Positions 7,930-17,188 of a stretch of 64,000 nt of DNA are shown here, piece by piece; the stretch's first letter is position 1, and each line of letters begins with the position of its first letter. Below the pieces are notes generated by a model. The model was not told the DNA's origin. It was given only the letters and a program-made list of their open reading frames with translations, and searched no databases. The stretch is from assembly GCF_001279525.1 (NCBI RefSeq), contig NZ_LGDY01000069.1:124001-188000 (forward strand), read 5' to 3'. A program made the translations under genes and the position numbers. Origin of the DNA: Nocardia sp. NRRL S-836 (GTDB lineage Bacteria > Actinomycetota > Actinomycetes > Mycobacteriales > Pseudonocardiaceae).

Positions 7930-9094
7930 GGTGGCGCACCTCCGTCACCCGGTTCACCCCGGGACGCTTGCTGTGCCTGGCACTGCGCTTGCGCTGCGGC
8001 AACGGAACCGGCGCTGGCGGTACCGCCCTGCCCGGCTCGAGCCGCAGGAACGGCGCGGCGTCGAGCTCGACCCCGCGCTCGCGCAGCGCCGAGTCGAGCT
8101 GGGGCAACGTCTCGTCGCAGTACCGCGACTGCACCGCGGTGGCGTGCTCGCCCACCGCGGCCTGGTCCTCGGCGCGGACCACGGCGGTGAGCAACCTGGT
8201 TCCGTCGGCCGGCAGGCGCACCAGCAGGCCGTAGCCCCGCTGCTCGCCGGTGAACGCGATCACCGCCTCGGCCTGGTCCACGAGCAGCGACTCGAACTCC
8301 TCCCCCACCACGCAGTCGAGCTCGCTCAGCGCCTCCGCCGCCGCGGCCGCGACCCGCTCGCGGTGCCGGGCGAGGTCAGCGCGTTCGACCGCCCGGTGGA
8401 CGGTGTCCTCGACGCTGTCCGGGTCGGCCGCCGCGTTCACGAGGTCGCGCAGTCCCGGCTGCTCCTCCTCCAGCGCGTCGGCGAGCAGCTCACGCAACCG
8501 GGCCCGTTGTTCCTCCTGTGCCACCACACGTCTGCGCCGCTCGATCGACTCGCGGACGATCACGGCGACCTCCAGCGAGTACGTCCTCGCCCGTTGCAGC
8601 GACTCGACCGTCTTCATCTCCTCGTACACCGCCTGCGCCGCCTTGAGGCCTTCCTCGTCGCACCGGTGGCCGTTGCCGGCGAGCAGCGTTTCGACGTCGT
8701 TCACCGCCTCGTGCAACGACCCCGTCTCACGGTCCGCCGGTACCCGCCTGGCGGTCAGCTCCTCACCGGCGGAGCTGCCGGTGGCAGCCGTTCCCCTGGT
8801 GGCCTTGCCGATCGTCGCGCGCCACCGCCGCGACCACCCCGCGTCGATCGCCTCGGCGGCGTCGGCCACCGCGGAGGACACCCGGGCCCGCAGCTCCTCC
8901 AGCTCGCCGATGTCCGTGACCTGGTCAGCCCGGTGCTCACCGGCGACGGCGGGCACCCTCACCCCGACCGAGCGGGCGTGCGCACGCATTTCCGCCAGTC
9001 GCGCGAGCGCGCCCGCGATGTCGGCACGCAATGCCCGCCGGCGTTGTGCCTCGATGTCTGCGGGCGAGAGGTAGTACCCGACGGATGAACTCAT
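7919..9094 (-). CDS. Coiled-coil protein of unknown function, first gene of kinase operon
   Basis: I do not recognise the family. The 391-residue product is almost wholly helical, with long charged stretches rich in Glu, Arg and Ala (about 150-290) that favour coiled coils. It ends in a basic tail and has no signal peptide, transmembrane segment or catalytic motif. The ATG at 9094 is preceded by AGAGGG at suitable spacing. It is the promoter-proximal gene of the seven-gene minus-strand operon and overlaps the AAA+ gene. It could be an adaptor for the ATPase or a structural component; there is no direct evidence for either. Confidence 0.75.
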   Translation of the reverse strand: MSSSVGYYLSPADIEAQRRRALRADIAGALARLAEMRAHARSVGVRVPAVAGEHRADQVTDIGELEELRARVSSAVADAAEAIDAGWSRRWRATIGKATRGTAATGSSAGEELTARRVPADRETGSLHEAVNDVETLLAGNGHRCDEEGLKAAQAVYEEMKTVESLQRARTYSLEVAVIVRESIERRRRVVAQEEQRARLRELLADALEEEQPGLRDLVNAAADPDSVEDTVHRAVERADLARHRERVAAAAAEALSELDCVVGEEFESLLVDQAEAVIAFTGEQRGYGLLVRLPADGTRLLTAVVRAEDQAAVGEHATAVQSRYCDETLPQLDSALRERGVELDAAPFLRLEPGRAVPPAPVPLPQRKRSARHSKRPGVNRVTEVRHRER

Positions 9095-9250
9095 GAGCCC
9101 TCTCGACTGACCCTCGTAACGGACCGTGCAGGAAAAATACGTGCACTATCGACAATTTCCGTGACGCCGTCCGCAATTGACCTGTTTCTGTCCACTTCTC
9201 CGGCGCTTTTCCGGGTAAGAATGTCGCCCTACGGATTCGGAGTGGTCGCC
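9095..9250. promoter_or_regulatory. Divergent intergenic region between kinase operon and RES-TIR pair
   Basis: This 156-base region is AT-richer than its surroundings and separates the two divergent operons, so it should hold promoters for both. For the rightward pair a TAAGAAT hexamer-like element lies about 30 bases before the chosen start. I could not identify a convincing pair of -35/-10 boxes for the leftward operon. Shared control of both operons from this short spacer is plausible but not shown. Confidence 0.45.
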
Positions 9251-9883
9251 GTGGCGGTGCAGCACCTCATCTACGCGCTCATCGAGGACTGGGATCGGAT
9301 CAACGACCTGCTCGGCGAGAACGGGCGCGCACGATTGCATTCCCTGGTCGACAGGATGCGCGGTGCGGTCACACCGGTGGAACGGGCCGCGGCCGCGCAC
9401 GAGGTGACGAAGCTGCTCGGTGACCTGCTGCCGCACGACGACCGCGTGTTCGCCGACGCCGGCGTCCGGTACGCGAGCACCGCGCAACTGGCCGATCTCG
9501 ACCTCGCACTGGTCCGGCTCTCCGACGACGTCAGGCTCGGCGGACGGCCGCGCGGTGCCAAGGAGCGGATACTGACCAACGACTGGGAGTCAGCGGCCGA
9601 CCTGCGCGAACGGGGCCACAACCCGGACGTCCTCGGGGTGATCAAGCTGCACCGCGACGACGGCAGCGCCTCCGTGCCGACGTTCCAGTTCGACGCGACC
9701 GGTGAACCGCTCGACGTCGTCCTGCGGATCAACCTGCTCCTGCACGCCCACCGGGACCCGTGGGGTGCCGCCGACTGGTGGTTCAGCGCGAACGTCTGGC
9801 TGCGCGAGCGGCCGGTCACGTTGATCGGCCGAGCGCCGGACGACGAGCTGGTGGCCGCGGCGGCCGCAGTGGTGGAGGGCTGA
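9251..9883 (+). CDS. MbcA/Xre-type antitoxin-like protein paired with RES-TIR protein
   Basis: The 210-residue product ends with a domain (about 125-210) matching the antitoxin C-terminal family that partners RES toxins: a strand reading P-T-F-Q-F-D followed by G-E-P-L, a W-W-F segment, then L...R-A-P-D-D-E-L and a terminal alanine-rich helix. The first 120 residues are helical and of unknown function, longer than typical MbcA-type antitoxins. GTG at 9251 is chosen because GGAG at 9238-9241 is well spaced; ATG at 9221 or GTG at 9161 are alternatives. It lies three bases upstream of the RES-TIR gene, the usual antitoxin-first order. It should bind and neutralise the downstream protein and may repress the promoter. 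Confidence 0.68.
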   Translation: MAVQHLIYALIEDWDRINDLLGENGRARLHSLVDRMRGAVTPVERAAAAHEVTKLLGDLLPHDDRVFADAGVRYASTAQLADLDLALVRLSDDVRLGGRPRGAKERILTNDWESAADLRERGHNPDVLGVIKLHRDDGSASVPTFQFDATGEPLDVVLRINLLLHAHRDPWGAADWWFSANVWLRERPVTLIGRAPDDELVAAAAAVVEG

Positions 9884-9886
9884 CCC

Positions 9887-10990
9887 GTGATCCACCACGC
9901 GCCTCCCGCGACGCTCACCGGCACGCCGACGCGTGCGACCGTTCCCGCGGGCACGGTGCTGCACCGGGTGCACGCCGCGGCACAGGACCCGGCCATGTTC
10001 GACAAGCCGCACGCCGGCCCGTTCGGTGGTGGCGGCCGGTTCGACGCGACCGCTGCCTGCGGCTATCGCACCGTGTGCCTGTCGGCCGCGCCGGAGACGA
10101 CCATCGCGGAGCGGTTCCTGCGGGAGTTCGCACTCACCTCCGGCGCCGAGCGGATGCTGTCGCGGGCCTCGCTCATCGGCCAGGTGCTCACCGAGGTGCG
10201 CACCACCAGGGACCTGAACCTCATCCGCCTGTACACCGCCCAGGACCTCGCCGAGGTGCACCAGGACAGCAGGCTCGTCGTCGGTCCGCCTGAGCACTTC
10301 CCCTTCACCAGGGAGTGGGCGACGTGGCTGCACGACCAGGTCCCCTGGGCGGACGGCATCCTCTGGCAGTCCATCGCCGACATGCCGCGCGACACCCTCG
10401 TGCTCTTCGACGACCGCTGCCCGGTTCCCGCACCCACCGGTGTCCGGCACGTCCTCGACGACGACACCGAGTTCCCGTGGCTGCGAGACCTGCTCAGCCC
10501 GTACCGGGTGCGGCTCGACCCGCCCGCCCCCTGGCCGAGGTTCTTCATCAACTACCGCACCGGCGACGCCCAGGAGGCACCGGAACTGCTGCACAGGGAG
10601 CTCAGCCGCCGCCTCGGCGAGAAGGCGGTCTTCCGCGACGTCCGCTCGATCCGGCCCGGTACCCCCGACTTCGCCGCCGCGCTCGAGGACAACGTGCGCC
10701 ATTGCCAGACTGTTCTCGCCGTGATCGGCCGCCGCTGGGAACACGAATGTGATGACGACGGCGTGCCACACCTGGAGAATCCCCAGGACTGGGTGCGCAG
10801 AGAACTCGTCCTGGCGCACGAGAGCGGTGTGCCGGTGGTTCCGGTGCTGCTCGGTGCCCGGCTCAAGCTGAACGCCGCGACACTTCCGCCCGAGTTGGCG
10901 CACCTCGTCTCAGCGCAATACGTGCAACTCCCGCGGGGGTTCGGCGAGCCGGATGTGAAGCTGCTGGTCGACCGGCTCTTGCACGAATAG
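9887..10990 (+). CDS. RES-TIR fusion protein (putative NAD+-targeting toxin)
   Basis: This 367-residue protein joins two domains. Residues 1-180 match the RES family (MbcT-type NAD+ phosphorylases/hydrolases): R27 after the first strand, G-G-R-F at 49-52, E75 in T-T-I-A-E and S162 in G-I-L-W-Q-S give the R/E/S triad that names the family. Residues 217-367 match a TIR domain: R-F-F-I-N-Y-R, a BB-loop-like D-V-R-S-I-R-P-G segment, V-L-A-V-I-G, and W-V-R-R-E with E306 at the position of the catalytic Glu of NAD-cleaving TIRs. No signal peptide or membrane segment is present. GTG at 9887 follows the antitoxin stop by three bases. Family calls rest on motif recognition; activity of either domain is untested. 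Confidence 0.8.
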   Translation: MIHHAPPATLTGTPTRATVPAGTVLHRVHAAAQDPAMFDKPHAGPFGGGGRFDATAACGYRTVCLSAAPETTIAERFLREFALTSGAERMLSRASLIGQVLTEVRTTRDLNLIRLYTAQDLAEVHQDSRLVVGPPEHFPFTREWATWLHDQVPWADGILWQSIADMPRDTLVLFDDRCPVPAPTGVRHVLDDDTEFPWLRDLLSPYRVRLDPPAPWPRFFINYRTGDAQEAPELLHRELSRRLGEKAVFRDVRSIRPGTPDFAAALEDNVRHCQTVLAVIGRRWEHECDDDGVPHLENPQDWVRRELVLAHESGVPVVPVLLGARLKLNAATLPPELAHLVSAQYVQLPRGFGEPDVKLLVDRLLHE

Positions 10991-11088
10991 CGAAATTGAA
11001 CGAGCTGATCTCAACGGACCTGATGTGAGCCGGCCGCGTTCGAAAACGGGTGAGCACTGGCGCGGCTTTGCCGGATGATGCGGAACGG

Positions 11089-11760
11089 TCAGGTCAGGCG
11101 GTAGCCGTGCGACGGTCGGTTCGCCATCCCGTACCGCGGCTGGACCTCGGCCTTCCCGATGCTCACCAGGTGCTCCAGGTACCGCCGCGCGCTCACCCGC
11201 GACAACCCGGCCCGTTCCCCGACCTCCTGCGCCGACAGGTCGCTCTCGCAGTCCCGCAGCGCCGCGATAACGAGCTTCAGCGTCAACGCCGACAGGCCCT
11301 TCGGGACGCCGGCCGAGCGCGGGCGGTGTTGCAGCAGCTGGTCGACCTCGTCCTGGTCGAGCCACCGGCCGAGGCGCAGGACCTCGGTGCGCCGCACCGC
11401 GTACTGCTGCATGCGGTCCAGGAACGCCGTGCGGGTGAAGGGTTTCACGAGGTAGTGGTCGACGCCGCGCGACATCGCCTGGCGGACGGTCTCCAGTTCG
11501 CGAGCGGCCGTCACCGCGATCACGTCCACCGGTGGGCCGGAGCGGGCGCGCAACCGGGCCAGCACCTCCAGGCCCGAGATGTCGGGCAGGTGGATGTCGA
11601 GCAGCACCAGGTCCGGGCGCAGGGTCTCGACGGCGCGCAGCGCCTCGCCGCCGCCGTGGGCCTCGCCGACCACCTCGAAGTCGGGCAGGGAGGCCAGGAA
11701 CTCGCGGTGGATGGCCGCGACGGCGAAGTCGTCGTCGACGACCAGGGTGCGGACGGTCAT
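11089..11760 (-). CDS. CitB/DctR-type response regulator
   Basis: The 223-residue product has a receiver domain (about 1-120) with acidic pair D-D-D near the N-terminus, phospho-acceptor Asp in L-L-D-I-H, and Lys in V-K-P-F-T. The C-terminus carries a winged-helix segment (about 145-220) of the CitB/DctR/MalR class. It pairs with the upstream sensor kinase, which it overlaps by ATGA. GGGGAACAG precedes the ATG. Likely targets are the divergent tctCBA transport genes, by analogy with citrate and C4-dicarboxylate systems; the effector is unknown. Confidence 0.9.
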   Translation of the reverse strand: MTVRTLVVDDDFAVAAIHREFLASLPDFEVVGEAHGGGEALRAVETLRPDLVLLDIHLPDISGLEVLARLRARSGPPVDVIAVTAARELETVRQAMSRGVDHYLVKPFTRTAFLDRMQQYAVRRTEVLRLGRWLDQDEVDQLLQHRPRSAGVPKGLSALTLKLVIAALRDCESDLSAQEVGERAGLSRVSARRYLEHLVSIGKAEVQPRYGMANRPSHGYRLT

Positions 11761-13328
11761 CTGTTCCCCGTTTCCGGTAGCCACACGTCGAACGACGCGC
11801 CGCCGAGCGAAGAGTCCGTGATGTCGACCCGGCCGTTGCGGCGGGTGACGACGCGGGAGACCAGGGCGAGGCCGATGCCGCGGCCGTGGGCGCCGGCCAC
11901 CGCCTTGGAGCTCACGCCCAGGTCGAAGACGCGGTCGCGGTCCGGTTCGGCGATGCCGGGACCGTCGTCGTCGACCACGACCCGCACGCCCGCGTCGGAG
12001 GAGCGCACCAGGACGCGGACGGTGCCGCCGGTGTCCACGGCGTCGACGGCGTTGTCGAGGAGGTTGCCCAGGACGGTCAGGGCGTCGTCGCCGGCGCGGA
12101 CGTCCACCGAGGACGCGGAGTCCAGGCGCAGGGCCACGCCGCGTTCGTGGGCGGTGGAGGACTTGGCGAGCAGGAGTGCGGCCAGTGCGGGGTCCACGCC
12201 GGCGCCGGTGACGATGTCGGAGGTGATGGAGCCGGCGCCGCCGACGCGTTCGATGTAGGCCACGGCGTCGTCGCGGCGGTCGAGCTCGACGAGGCCGCCG
12301 ATGACGTGCAGGTGGTTGGAGAACTCGTGGGCCTGGGCGCGCAGGACCTCGGTGACGGTGCGCTGGCCGTCGAGCTGGCGCAGGGCGTCGTGCAGCTCGG
12401 TGCGGTCGCGCAACGTCAGGACGACGCCGACGGCGCGGCCGGCGGTCTTGGCGGTCATGCGGTTGGCGACGAGGACGCGTTCGCCGGCCAGCACCAGGCG
12501 GTCGGTCGCGTCGTCGCCGCGGGCGAGGTCGAGGACGCCGGCGTCGAGCACCTCGTCGGCGGGCCTACCGGTCGGGTCGTCGTGCAGGCCGAGCAGGCGC
12601 ATCGCCTCGTCGTTGACCAGGACCAGGCGGCCGTGCTGGTCGACGGCGACGACGCCCTCGCGGATGCCGTGCAGCATCGCGTCGCGGGTCTCCAGCAGCT
12701 GCGCGATCTCGGCAGGTTCGAGGCGGAACGTGCGGCGGCGGACCAGCTGGGTCACGAGTGCGGCGCCCAGCACGCCGACCAGCGCGGCCAGCGCGAGCCA
12801 GCTGATGAGCTCCGGCAGGTCCTCGGCGAGGTCGGCGGAGAGCTGGCTCTCCAGGACGCCGACCGAGGCCATGCCGATGATGCGGCCGTCGGCGGAGCGG
12901 ATGGGGACCTTGGCGCGCAGCGAGGTGCCGAGCGTTCCGGTCTCGGTGCCGACGAAGACGTTGCCGGACAACGCGGTGGTCGGGTCGGTGGAGACGCGTT
13001 CGCCGATCCGGTTCGGGTCGGGGTGGGCGTAGCGGACGCCGTTGCGGTCCGTCACCACCACGTAGGTCACGGCGGAGGCGGTGCGGATCAGCTCGGCCAG
13101 CGGCTGGATGGTGGCGGCCGGGTCGGGCATGTCGAACGCGCTGACGACCGTCGGCAGCCTGGCGACGCTCTCGGCGACCGCCAGCATGCGGTCCTTGTAG
13201 GCCTCGCGGATGCGGTCGCTCTGCAGCTTGGCCGCGAGCAGCCCGGCGGCGCACGTGGTCACCAGGACGATGACCACCTGCAGGACCAGCAGGGACACGC
13301 CCAGTGAGACGCGGCGACGGCGGCGCAT
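11757..13328 (-). CDS. CitA/DcuS-family sensor histidine kinase
   Basis: The 523-residue protein starts with a basic stretch and a membrane helix (about 8-30), then a periplasmic-type sensor domain (35-165), a second membrane helix (about 170-195), a PAS domain (205-310) and a kinase core with H in A-H-E-F-S-N. The N-L-L-D-N-A, D-D-G-P-G-I and G-R-G-I-G-L boxes mark the ATPase part. This architecture is that of citrate/fumarate sensors (CitA, DcuS). Its gene precedes the response regulator and diverges from tctC, consistent with sensing a tri- or dicarboxylate outside the cell and controlling uptake. Confidence 0.9.
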   Translation of the reverse strand: MRRRRRVSLGVSLLVLQVVIVLVTTCAAGLLAAKLQSDRIREAYKDRMLAVAESVARLPTVVSAFDMPDPAATIQPLAELIRTASAVTYVVVTDRNGVRYAHPDPNRIGERVSTDPTTALSGNVFVGTETGTLGTSLRAKVPIRSADGRIIGMASVGVLESQLSADLAEDLPELISWLALAALVGVLGAALVTQLVRRRTFRLEPAEIAQLLETRDAMLHGIREGVVAVDQHGRLVLVNDEAMRLLGLHDDPTGRPADEVLDAGVLDLARGDDATDRLVLAGERVLVANRMTAKTAGRAVGVVLTLRDRTELHDALRQLDGQRTVTEVLRAQAHEFSNHLHVIGGLVELDRRDDAVAYIERVGGAGSITSDIVTGAGVDPALAALLLAKSSTAHERGVALRLDSASSVDVRAGDDALTVLGNLLDNAVDAVDTGGTVRVLVRSSDAGVRVVVDDDGPGIAEPDRDRVFDLGVSSKAVAGAHGRGIGLALVSRVVTRRNGRVDITDSSLGGASFDVWLPETGNR

Positions 13329-13470
13329 GGCTGACGTTGTAACGCAAGTGCTGTGGTCGGCGCCACAAACTAAACGACCAATACGAGTCTTACGACCGTT
13401 TCCTTACGTGCCGCCCCACTCGTCCTTAGCGTTCCCGCCCAACATCGCCCAGGGAACAGGTGAGTCGACA
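13329..13470. promoter_or_regulatory. Divergent promoter region, sensor kinase / tctCBA
   Basis: This 142-base spacer separates the sensor kinase gene from tctC and is locally less GC-rich, with ACAAACTAAACGACC and an AATACGAGTCTTACG segment. It should hold the operator of the response regulator and both promoters. No clear direct repeat could be assigned. Confidence 0.4.
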
Positions 13471-14442
13471 ATGCGCACGAAATGGGTCGCGGTGGTGGCC
13501 GCAGCGGGGCTCCTGGTGGCCGGCTGCGGTCAGAGGTCGCAGAGCGGCAGTGACGCGCTCGCGAAGCTGGAGATCATGGCGCCCGCCGACCCCGGTGGCG
13601 GCTGGGACCAGACCGCGCGCGCGATGCAGAGCGCCATGAACAGCGCGAACCTGGTGAGATCGATCCAGGTCAGCAATGTCGGCGGCGCGGGTGGCACGGT
13701 CGGGCTGAAGAAGCTCGCGACCGAGCGCTCCGAGCAGTACCTGATGGTCACCGGCCTGGTGATGGTCGGCGCGGTGGAGACCAACAACGTCGACACCCGC
13801 CTGGAGGACACCACCCCGATCGCGCGGCTGACCGCGGAGGACGAGGTCGTCGTCGTGCCCGCCGACTCGCCGCACAAGACGATCGACGACCTCCTCAACG
13901 TTGTGAACGCGAAGGGCAAAGGCGTCTCCATCACCGGTGGCTCCGCCGGTGGCACCGACCACGTCCTCGCGGCGATGCTGCTGGAGGCCAAGGACATCGA
14001 CCCGGCCAAGCTCAACTACGTGCCCTACTCGGGCGGCGGCGAGTCGCTGGCGGCGTTGCTGGGCAAGAAGGTCGACGCGGGCATCTCCGGTGTCGGCGAG
14101 TACCGCGAGCAGATCAAGGCGGGCAAGCTGCGCGCGCTCGGCACGTCCGGGCCGAAGGAGCACGCGGAGCTCGGTGGCGTGCCCACCCTCAAGGGCGTCG
14201 GCAAGGGCGTCGAGCTGATCAACTGGCGTGGTGTGGTGGCGCCCGGCTCGATCTCGCCCGCGGCCAAGGAGCGGCTGATCACGCTGGTGACCGACATGCG
14301 CAACAGCCAGCAGTGGCAGGAGGAGCTCAAGAAGAAGGGCTGGACGGACACGTTCCTGACCGGCCACGAGTTCTCGACGTTCCTCACCAAGGAGATCGGC
14401 CGGATCAAGCCCGCGCTCGAGGAGATGGGCCTCGCGAAGTGA
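13471..14442 (+). CDS. tctC: TctC: tripartite tricarboxylate transporter substrate-binding lipoprotein
   Basis: The 323-residue product has a lipoprotein signal peptide ending in L-V-A-G-C (Cys19) and the TctC/Bug fold, with P-G-G-G-W-D near the N-terminus and the central [12 protein letters not shown] segment. It should be anchored outside the membrane and deliver a tricarboxylate or other carboxylate to TctAB. The ATG at 13471 follows AGGTGAG and is the first gene of the tctCBA operon. The substrate cannot be read from sequence. Confidence 0.92.
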   Translation: MRTKWVAVVAAAGLLVAGCGQRSQSGSDALAKLEIMAPADPGGGWDQTARAMQSAMNSANLVRSIQVSNVGGAGGTVGLKKLATERSEQYLMVTGLVMVGAVETNNVDTRLEDTTPIARLTAEDEVVVVPADSPHKTIDDLLNVVNAKGKGVSITGGSAGGTDHVLAAMLLEAKDIDPAKLNYVPYSGGGESLAALLGKKVDAGISGVGEYREQIKAGKLRALGTSGPKEHAELGGVPTLKGVGKGVELINWRGVVAPGSISPAAKERLITLVTDMRNSQQWQEELKKKGWTDTFLTGHEFSTFLTKEIGRIKPALEEMGLAK

Positions 14443-14933
14443 GTGCGGAGAAGGCCGAGGAGTACGGCTTCGGCGGTCTGGTCGCGGCGATCGGGGCGTT
14501 CGTCCTCGTCGACGCGACCACGATCGCCTCGCGCGGCACCGACACCTCCGTCGGGCCGCGTGCCTTCCCCTACGCCGTGGGAGCGCTGCTGGTCGTCACC
14601 GGCATCGCGGCGATCATCGCCACCGCGAGTGGCAGGCTCGGTGAGGCCGAGGACGCCGAGGACGTCGACACCGGCGTGCGCACGGACTGGGCGACGGTGG
14701 CCAAGCTGGTCGTCGTGCTGGTGGCGCACCTGGCGTTGATCGACATCGCCGGGTGGCCGGTCGCCGCGACCGTGCTGTTCTTCGGCGCCGCGTGGGCGCT
14801 GGGCGCGGTGTGGTGGCGTGCGCTGATCGTCGCCGTGGTGCTGGCGCTGGTGGTGCAGGTCGTGTTCGCGTCCGGGCTGGGCCTGTCGCTGCCCGCCGGC
14901 GTGTTCGAGGGGGTGCCACTCCTCGATGGCTAG
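14439..14933 (+). CDS. tctB: TctB: small membrane subunit of tripartite tricarboxylate transporter
   Basis: The 164-residue protein has four hydrophobic segments, the topology of TctB, with the family features G-P-R-A-F-P near the first loop and a paired C-terminal helix. GTG at 14439 overlaps the tctC stop (GTGA), so translation is coupled. It partners TctA in the membrane. TctB sequences are poorly conserved, so the assignment leans on position between tctC and tctA as well as topology. Confidence 0.88.
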   Translation: MSAEKAEEYGFGGLVAAIGAFVLVDATTIASRGTDTSVGPRAFPYAVGALLVVTGIAAIIATASGRLGEAEDAEDVDTGVRTDWATVAKLVVVLVAHLALIDIAGWPVAATVLFFGAAWALGAVWWRALIVAVVLALVVQVVFASGLGLSLPAGVFEGVPLLDG

Positions 14934-16428
14934 CCTCACCGCGCTGCTCGACGGTTTCGCGACCGCCGCGCAGCCCCTCTACCTGCTCTACGCGCTGCTC
15001 GGCGTCACGCTCGGCACCGCGGTCGGCGTGCTGCCGGGCATCGGGCCGGCCATGACAGTGGCGTTGCTGCTGCCGCTGACCTACACGCTCGAACCGACCG
15101 CCGCGCTGATCATCTTCGCGGGCATCTACTACGGCGGCATGTACGGCGGCTCGACGACGTCGATCCTGCTGAACACGCCCGGTGAGTCGTCGTCCATCGT
15201 GACCGCCCTGGAGGGCAACAAGATGGCCCGCGCGGGCAGGGGCGCGGCGGCGCTCGCGACGGCGGCGATCGGGTCGTTCGTGGCGGGCACCATCGCGACC
15301 GTGCTGCTCACCGCGCTGGCACCGGCGATCGCCGATCTCGCGGTCACGCTCGGGCCCGCCGACTACTTCGCGCTGATGGTCGTGGCGTTCACCACGGTCG
15401 CCGCGCTGCTCGGGTCCTCCCCCGTGCGCGGCCTGGCGTCGCTGGCGCTCGGGTTGTTCATCGGCCTGATCGGCACGGACACGCTGTCCGGCCAGTCGCG
15501 GTTCACCCTGGGCATCCCGACGCTGGCCGACGGCGTCGACGTCGTCGTGGTGGCGGTCGGCGTGTTCGCGGTGGGCGAGGCGATCTACGTCGCGTCCCGC
15601 CTGCGGCACGGGCCGGTCGAGGTCGTCCCGGTCGGCGGCAGGTGGTTCACCCGCGACTTCTGGACGCGCTCCTGGAAGCCGTGGCTGCGTGGCACGGCGA
15701 TCGGCTTCCCGATCGGCACCGTGCCCGCGGGTGGCGCGGACGTGTCGACGTTCCTGTCCTACGCGGCGGAGAAGAAGCTCTCCCAGCACCCGGAGGAGTT
15801 CGGGCGCGGAGCCATCGAGGGCGTGGCGGGGCCGGAAGCGGCGAACAACGCGGCGGCGGCGGGTGTGCTGGTGCCGTTGCTGACGCTGGGCCTGCCGACC
15901 ACGGCGACGGCGGCGGTGATCGTGGCGGCGTTCCAGAGCTACGGCATCCAGCCGGGGCCGCTGCTGTTCACGACCAACTCGTCGCTGGTGTGGGCGTTGA
16001 TCGCGTCGCTGTACATCGGCAACGTGATGCTGCTCGTGCTGAACCTGCCGCTGGTCAAGATGTGGGTGAAGGTGCTGCAGATCCCCCGTCCCTACCTGTA
16101 CGCGGGCATCCTGCTGTTCGCCGCGCTGGGCACGTACGCGGTGAACTTCGTGGTGGACGACCTCGTCGTGCTGCTGGTGATCGGCGTGATCGGCTTCTTC
16201 ATGCGCCGTCACGGCTACCCGGTCGCGCCGCTGGTGGTGGGCCTGATCCTCGGCCCGATGGCGGAGGAACAGCTGCGCAGGACCCTGCAGATCAGCGAGG
16301 GCGACCCGACCGCGCTGGTCGCGAGCCCGTTCGCGGCCGTGGCCTACAGCGTGCTGGCCGTCCTGCTCGCGGTGGCGGTGGTCCTGCGGCTGCGGCGCCG
16401 CGGGACCACCGAGGTCACCGCCGGCTGA
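14926..16428 (+). CDS. tctA: TctA: large permease subunit of tripartite tricarboxylate transporter
   Basis: The 500-residue product is a polytopic membrane protein with strongly conserved TctA signatures: G-V-L-P-G-I-G-P near residue 37, [18 protein letters not shown] at about 67-84, and a second inverted-repeat half with T-L-G-L-P-T-T-A. It is the translocating subunit of the secondary transporter. The ATG overlaps tctB by 8 bases. The 3' end overlaps the convergent hydratase gene by 14 bases. Confidence 0.95.
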   Translation: MASLTALLDGFATAAQPLYLLYALLGVTLGTAVGVLPGIGPAMTVALLLPLTYTLEPTAALIIFAGIYYGGMYGGSTTSILLNTPGESSSIVTALEGNKMARAGRGAAALATAAIGSFVAGTIATVLLTALAPAIADLAVTLGPADYFALMVVAFTTVAALLGSSPVRGLASLALGLFIGLIGTDTLSGQSRFTLGIPTLADGVDVVVVAVGVFAVGEAIYVASRLRHGPVEVVPVGGRWFTRDFWTRSWKPWLRGTAIGFPIGTVPAGGADVSTFLSYAAEKKLSQHPEEFGRGAIEGVAGPEAANNAAAAGVLVPLLTLGLPTTATAAVIVAAFQSYGIQPGPLLFTTNSSLVWALIASLYIGNVMLLVLNLPLVKMWVKVLQIPRPYLYAGILLFAALGTYAVNFVVDDLVVLLVIGVIGFFMRRHGYPVAPLVVGLILGPMAEEQLRRTLQISEGDPTALVASPFAAVAYSVLAVLLAVAVVLRLRRRGTTEVTAG

Positions 16429-17188
16429 GGACCGGCGGGTTCACCGGAGGGCTCCCGTGAACCCGGCCGTACCGGTCGCGGACCGCCGTGGGCGTGACGA
16501 CCATGCCCTGGTGGTCGAACAGCGGGGCGACGAGCCGGTACTCGAAGTCGCCCTGGAGCCCTTGGGCACGTCCAGCCTCGGCCATCGCGAGCGCCTGCAA
16601 CGGGCCGTGCGTGAGCAGACCGGGATACCCCTCGACATCGCGCGCGTAGTCGCGGTCGTAGTGGATGCGGTGGGCGTTGTAGGTCAGCGCGGAGAAGCGG
16701 AACAGCAGCGTCGGCGTCACGTCGACCACCCACTCGTCCCCGGTGGCGGGCACCTCGGCCGTCTGTGCGAAGTCGGGGGCAGGGCCGGGTTCGCGGTAGA
16801 CGATGTCGTGCTCCTCCTCGACGACGACCTCGCCGCGTTGCCAGATCTGGTGCCCGACCACGACGAACGTCAGCGGCCCCGACCTGCCCTGCTTGTCCTC
16901 TGTGGACAGCACGGTCGTCTCGCGGGTCGCCGTCTCGCCGCACCGCAGCGGACCGGACTGCCGCACCCGGCCGCCGGCCCACATCCGGCGCCGTCCGGGC
17001 GGCGGGAGGGGCACGGTGTTGCGCACCGGGTGCCCGTCCTGGCCGAGATCGGCCTGCGCCGGGTGGTCGAGCAGGTAGAGCCAGTGCCACAGCGGCGGCA
17101 GGCCCTCCTCCGCCAGGTCGGGCACCGGCACGTCCAGCAGCGCCCCGAGCGCCCGCGCCGGCCAGGGCAGCAGCAGCTCCGTGGTCAC
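16415..17188 (-). CDS. HotDog-fold acyl-CoA hydratase (mesaconyl-C4-CoA hydratase-like)
   Basis: The 257-residue product resembles the HTD2/mesaconyl-C4-CoA hydratase group: an N-terminal degenerate HotDog half with M-W-A-G-G-R and a C-terminal half with [14 protein letters not shown], the hydratase motif with catalytic Asp/His. GTG at 17188 overlaps the acyl-CoA dehydrogenase stop (GTGA), so the pair is co-translated. Together they could convert an acyl-CoA to a beta-hydroxyacyl-CoA. The nearby carboxylate transporter makes a branched or dicarboxylic acyl-CoA plausible, but the substrate is unproven. Confidence 0.8.
   Translation of the reverse strand: MTTELLLPWPARALGALLDVPVPDLAEEGLPPLWHWLYLLDHPAQADLGQDGHPVRNTVPLPPPGRRRMWAGGRVRQSGPLRCGETATRETTVLSTEDKQGRSGPLTFVVVGHQIWQRGEVVVEEEHDIVYREPGPAPDFAQTAEVPATGDEWVVDVTPTLLFRFSALTYNAHRIHYDRDYARDVEGYPGLLTHGPLQALAMAEAGRAQGLQGDFEYRLVAPLFDHQGMVVTPTAVRDRYGRVHGSPPVNPPVLSRR

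Noticed and set aside
1..9094. Type VI secretion regulation cluster
   Set aside because: Kinase, PP2C, FHA and Clp-type ATPase match, but no sheath, tube or membrane-complex gene lies in the window. The ATPase also lacks an evident ClpV-specific N-domain. Sequence to the left could reopen this.
9887..10990. TIR domain only, with an unrelated N-terminus
   Set aside because: The N-terminal half has R27, GGRF, TTIAE and GILWQS in the order of RES proteins, and an MbcA-like gene precedes it, so a RES call is better supported.
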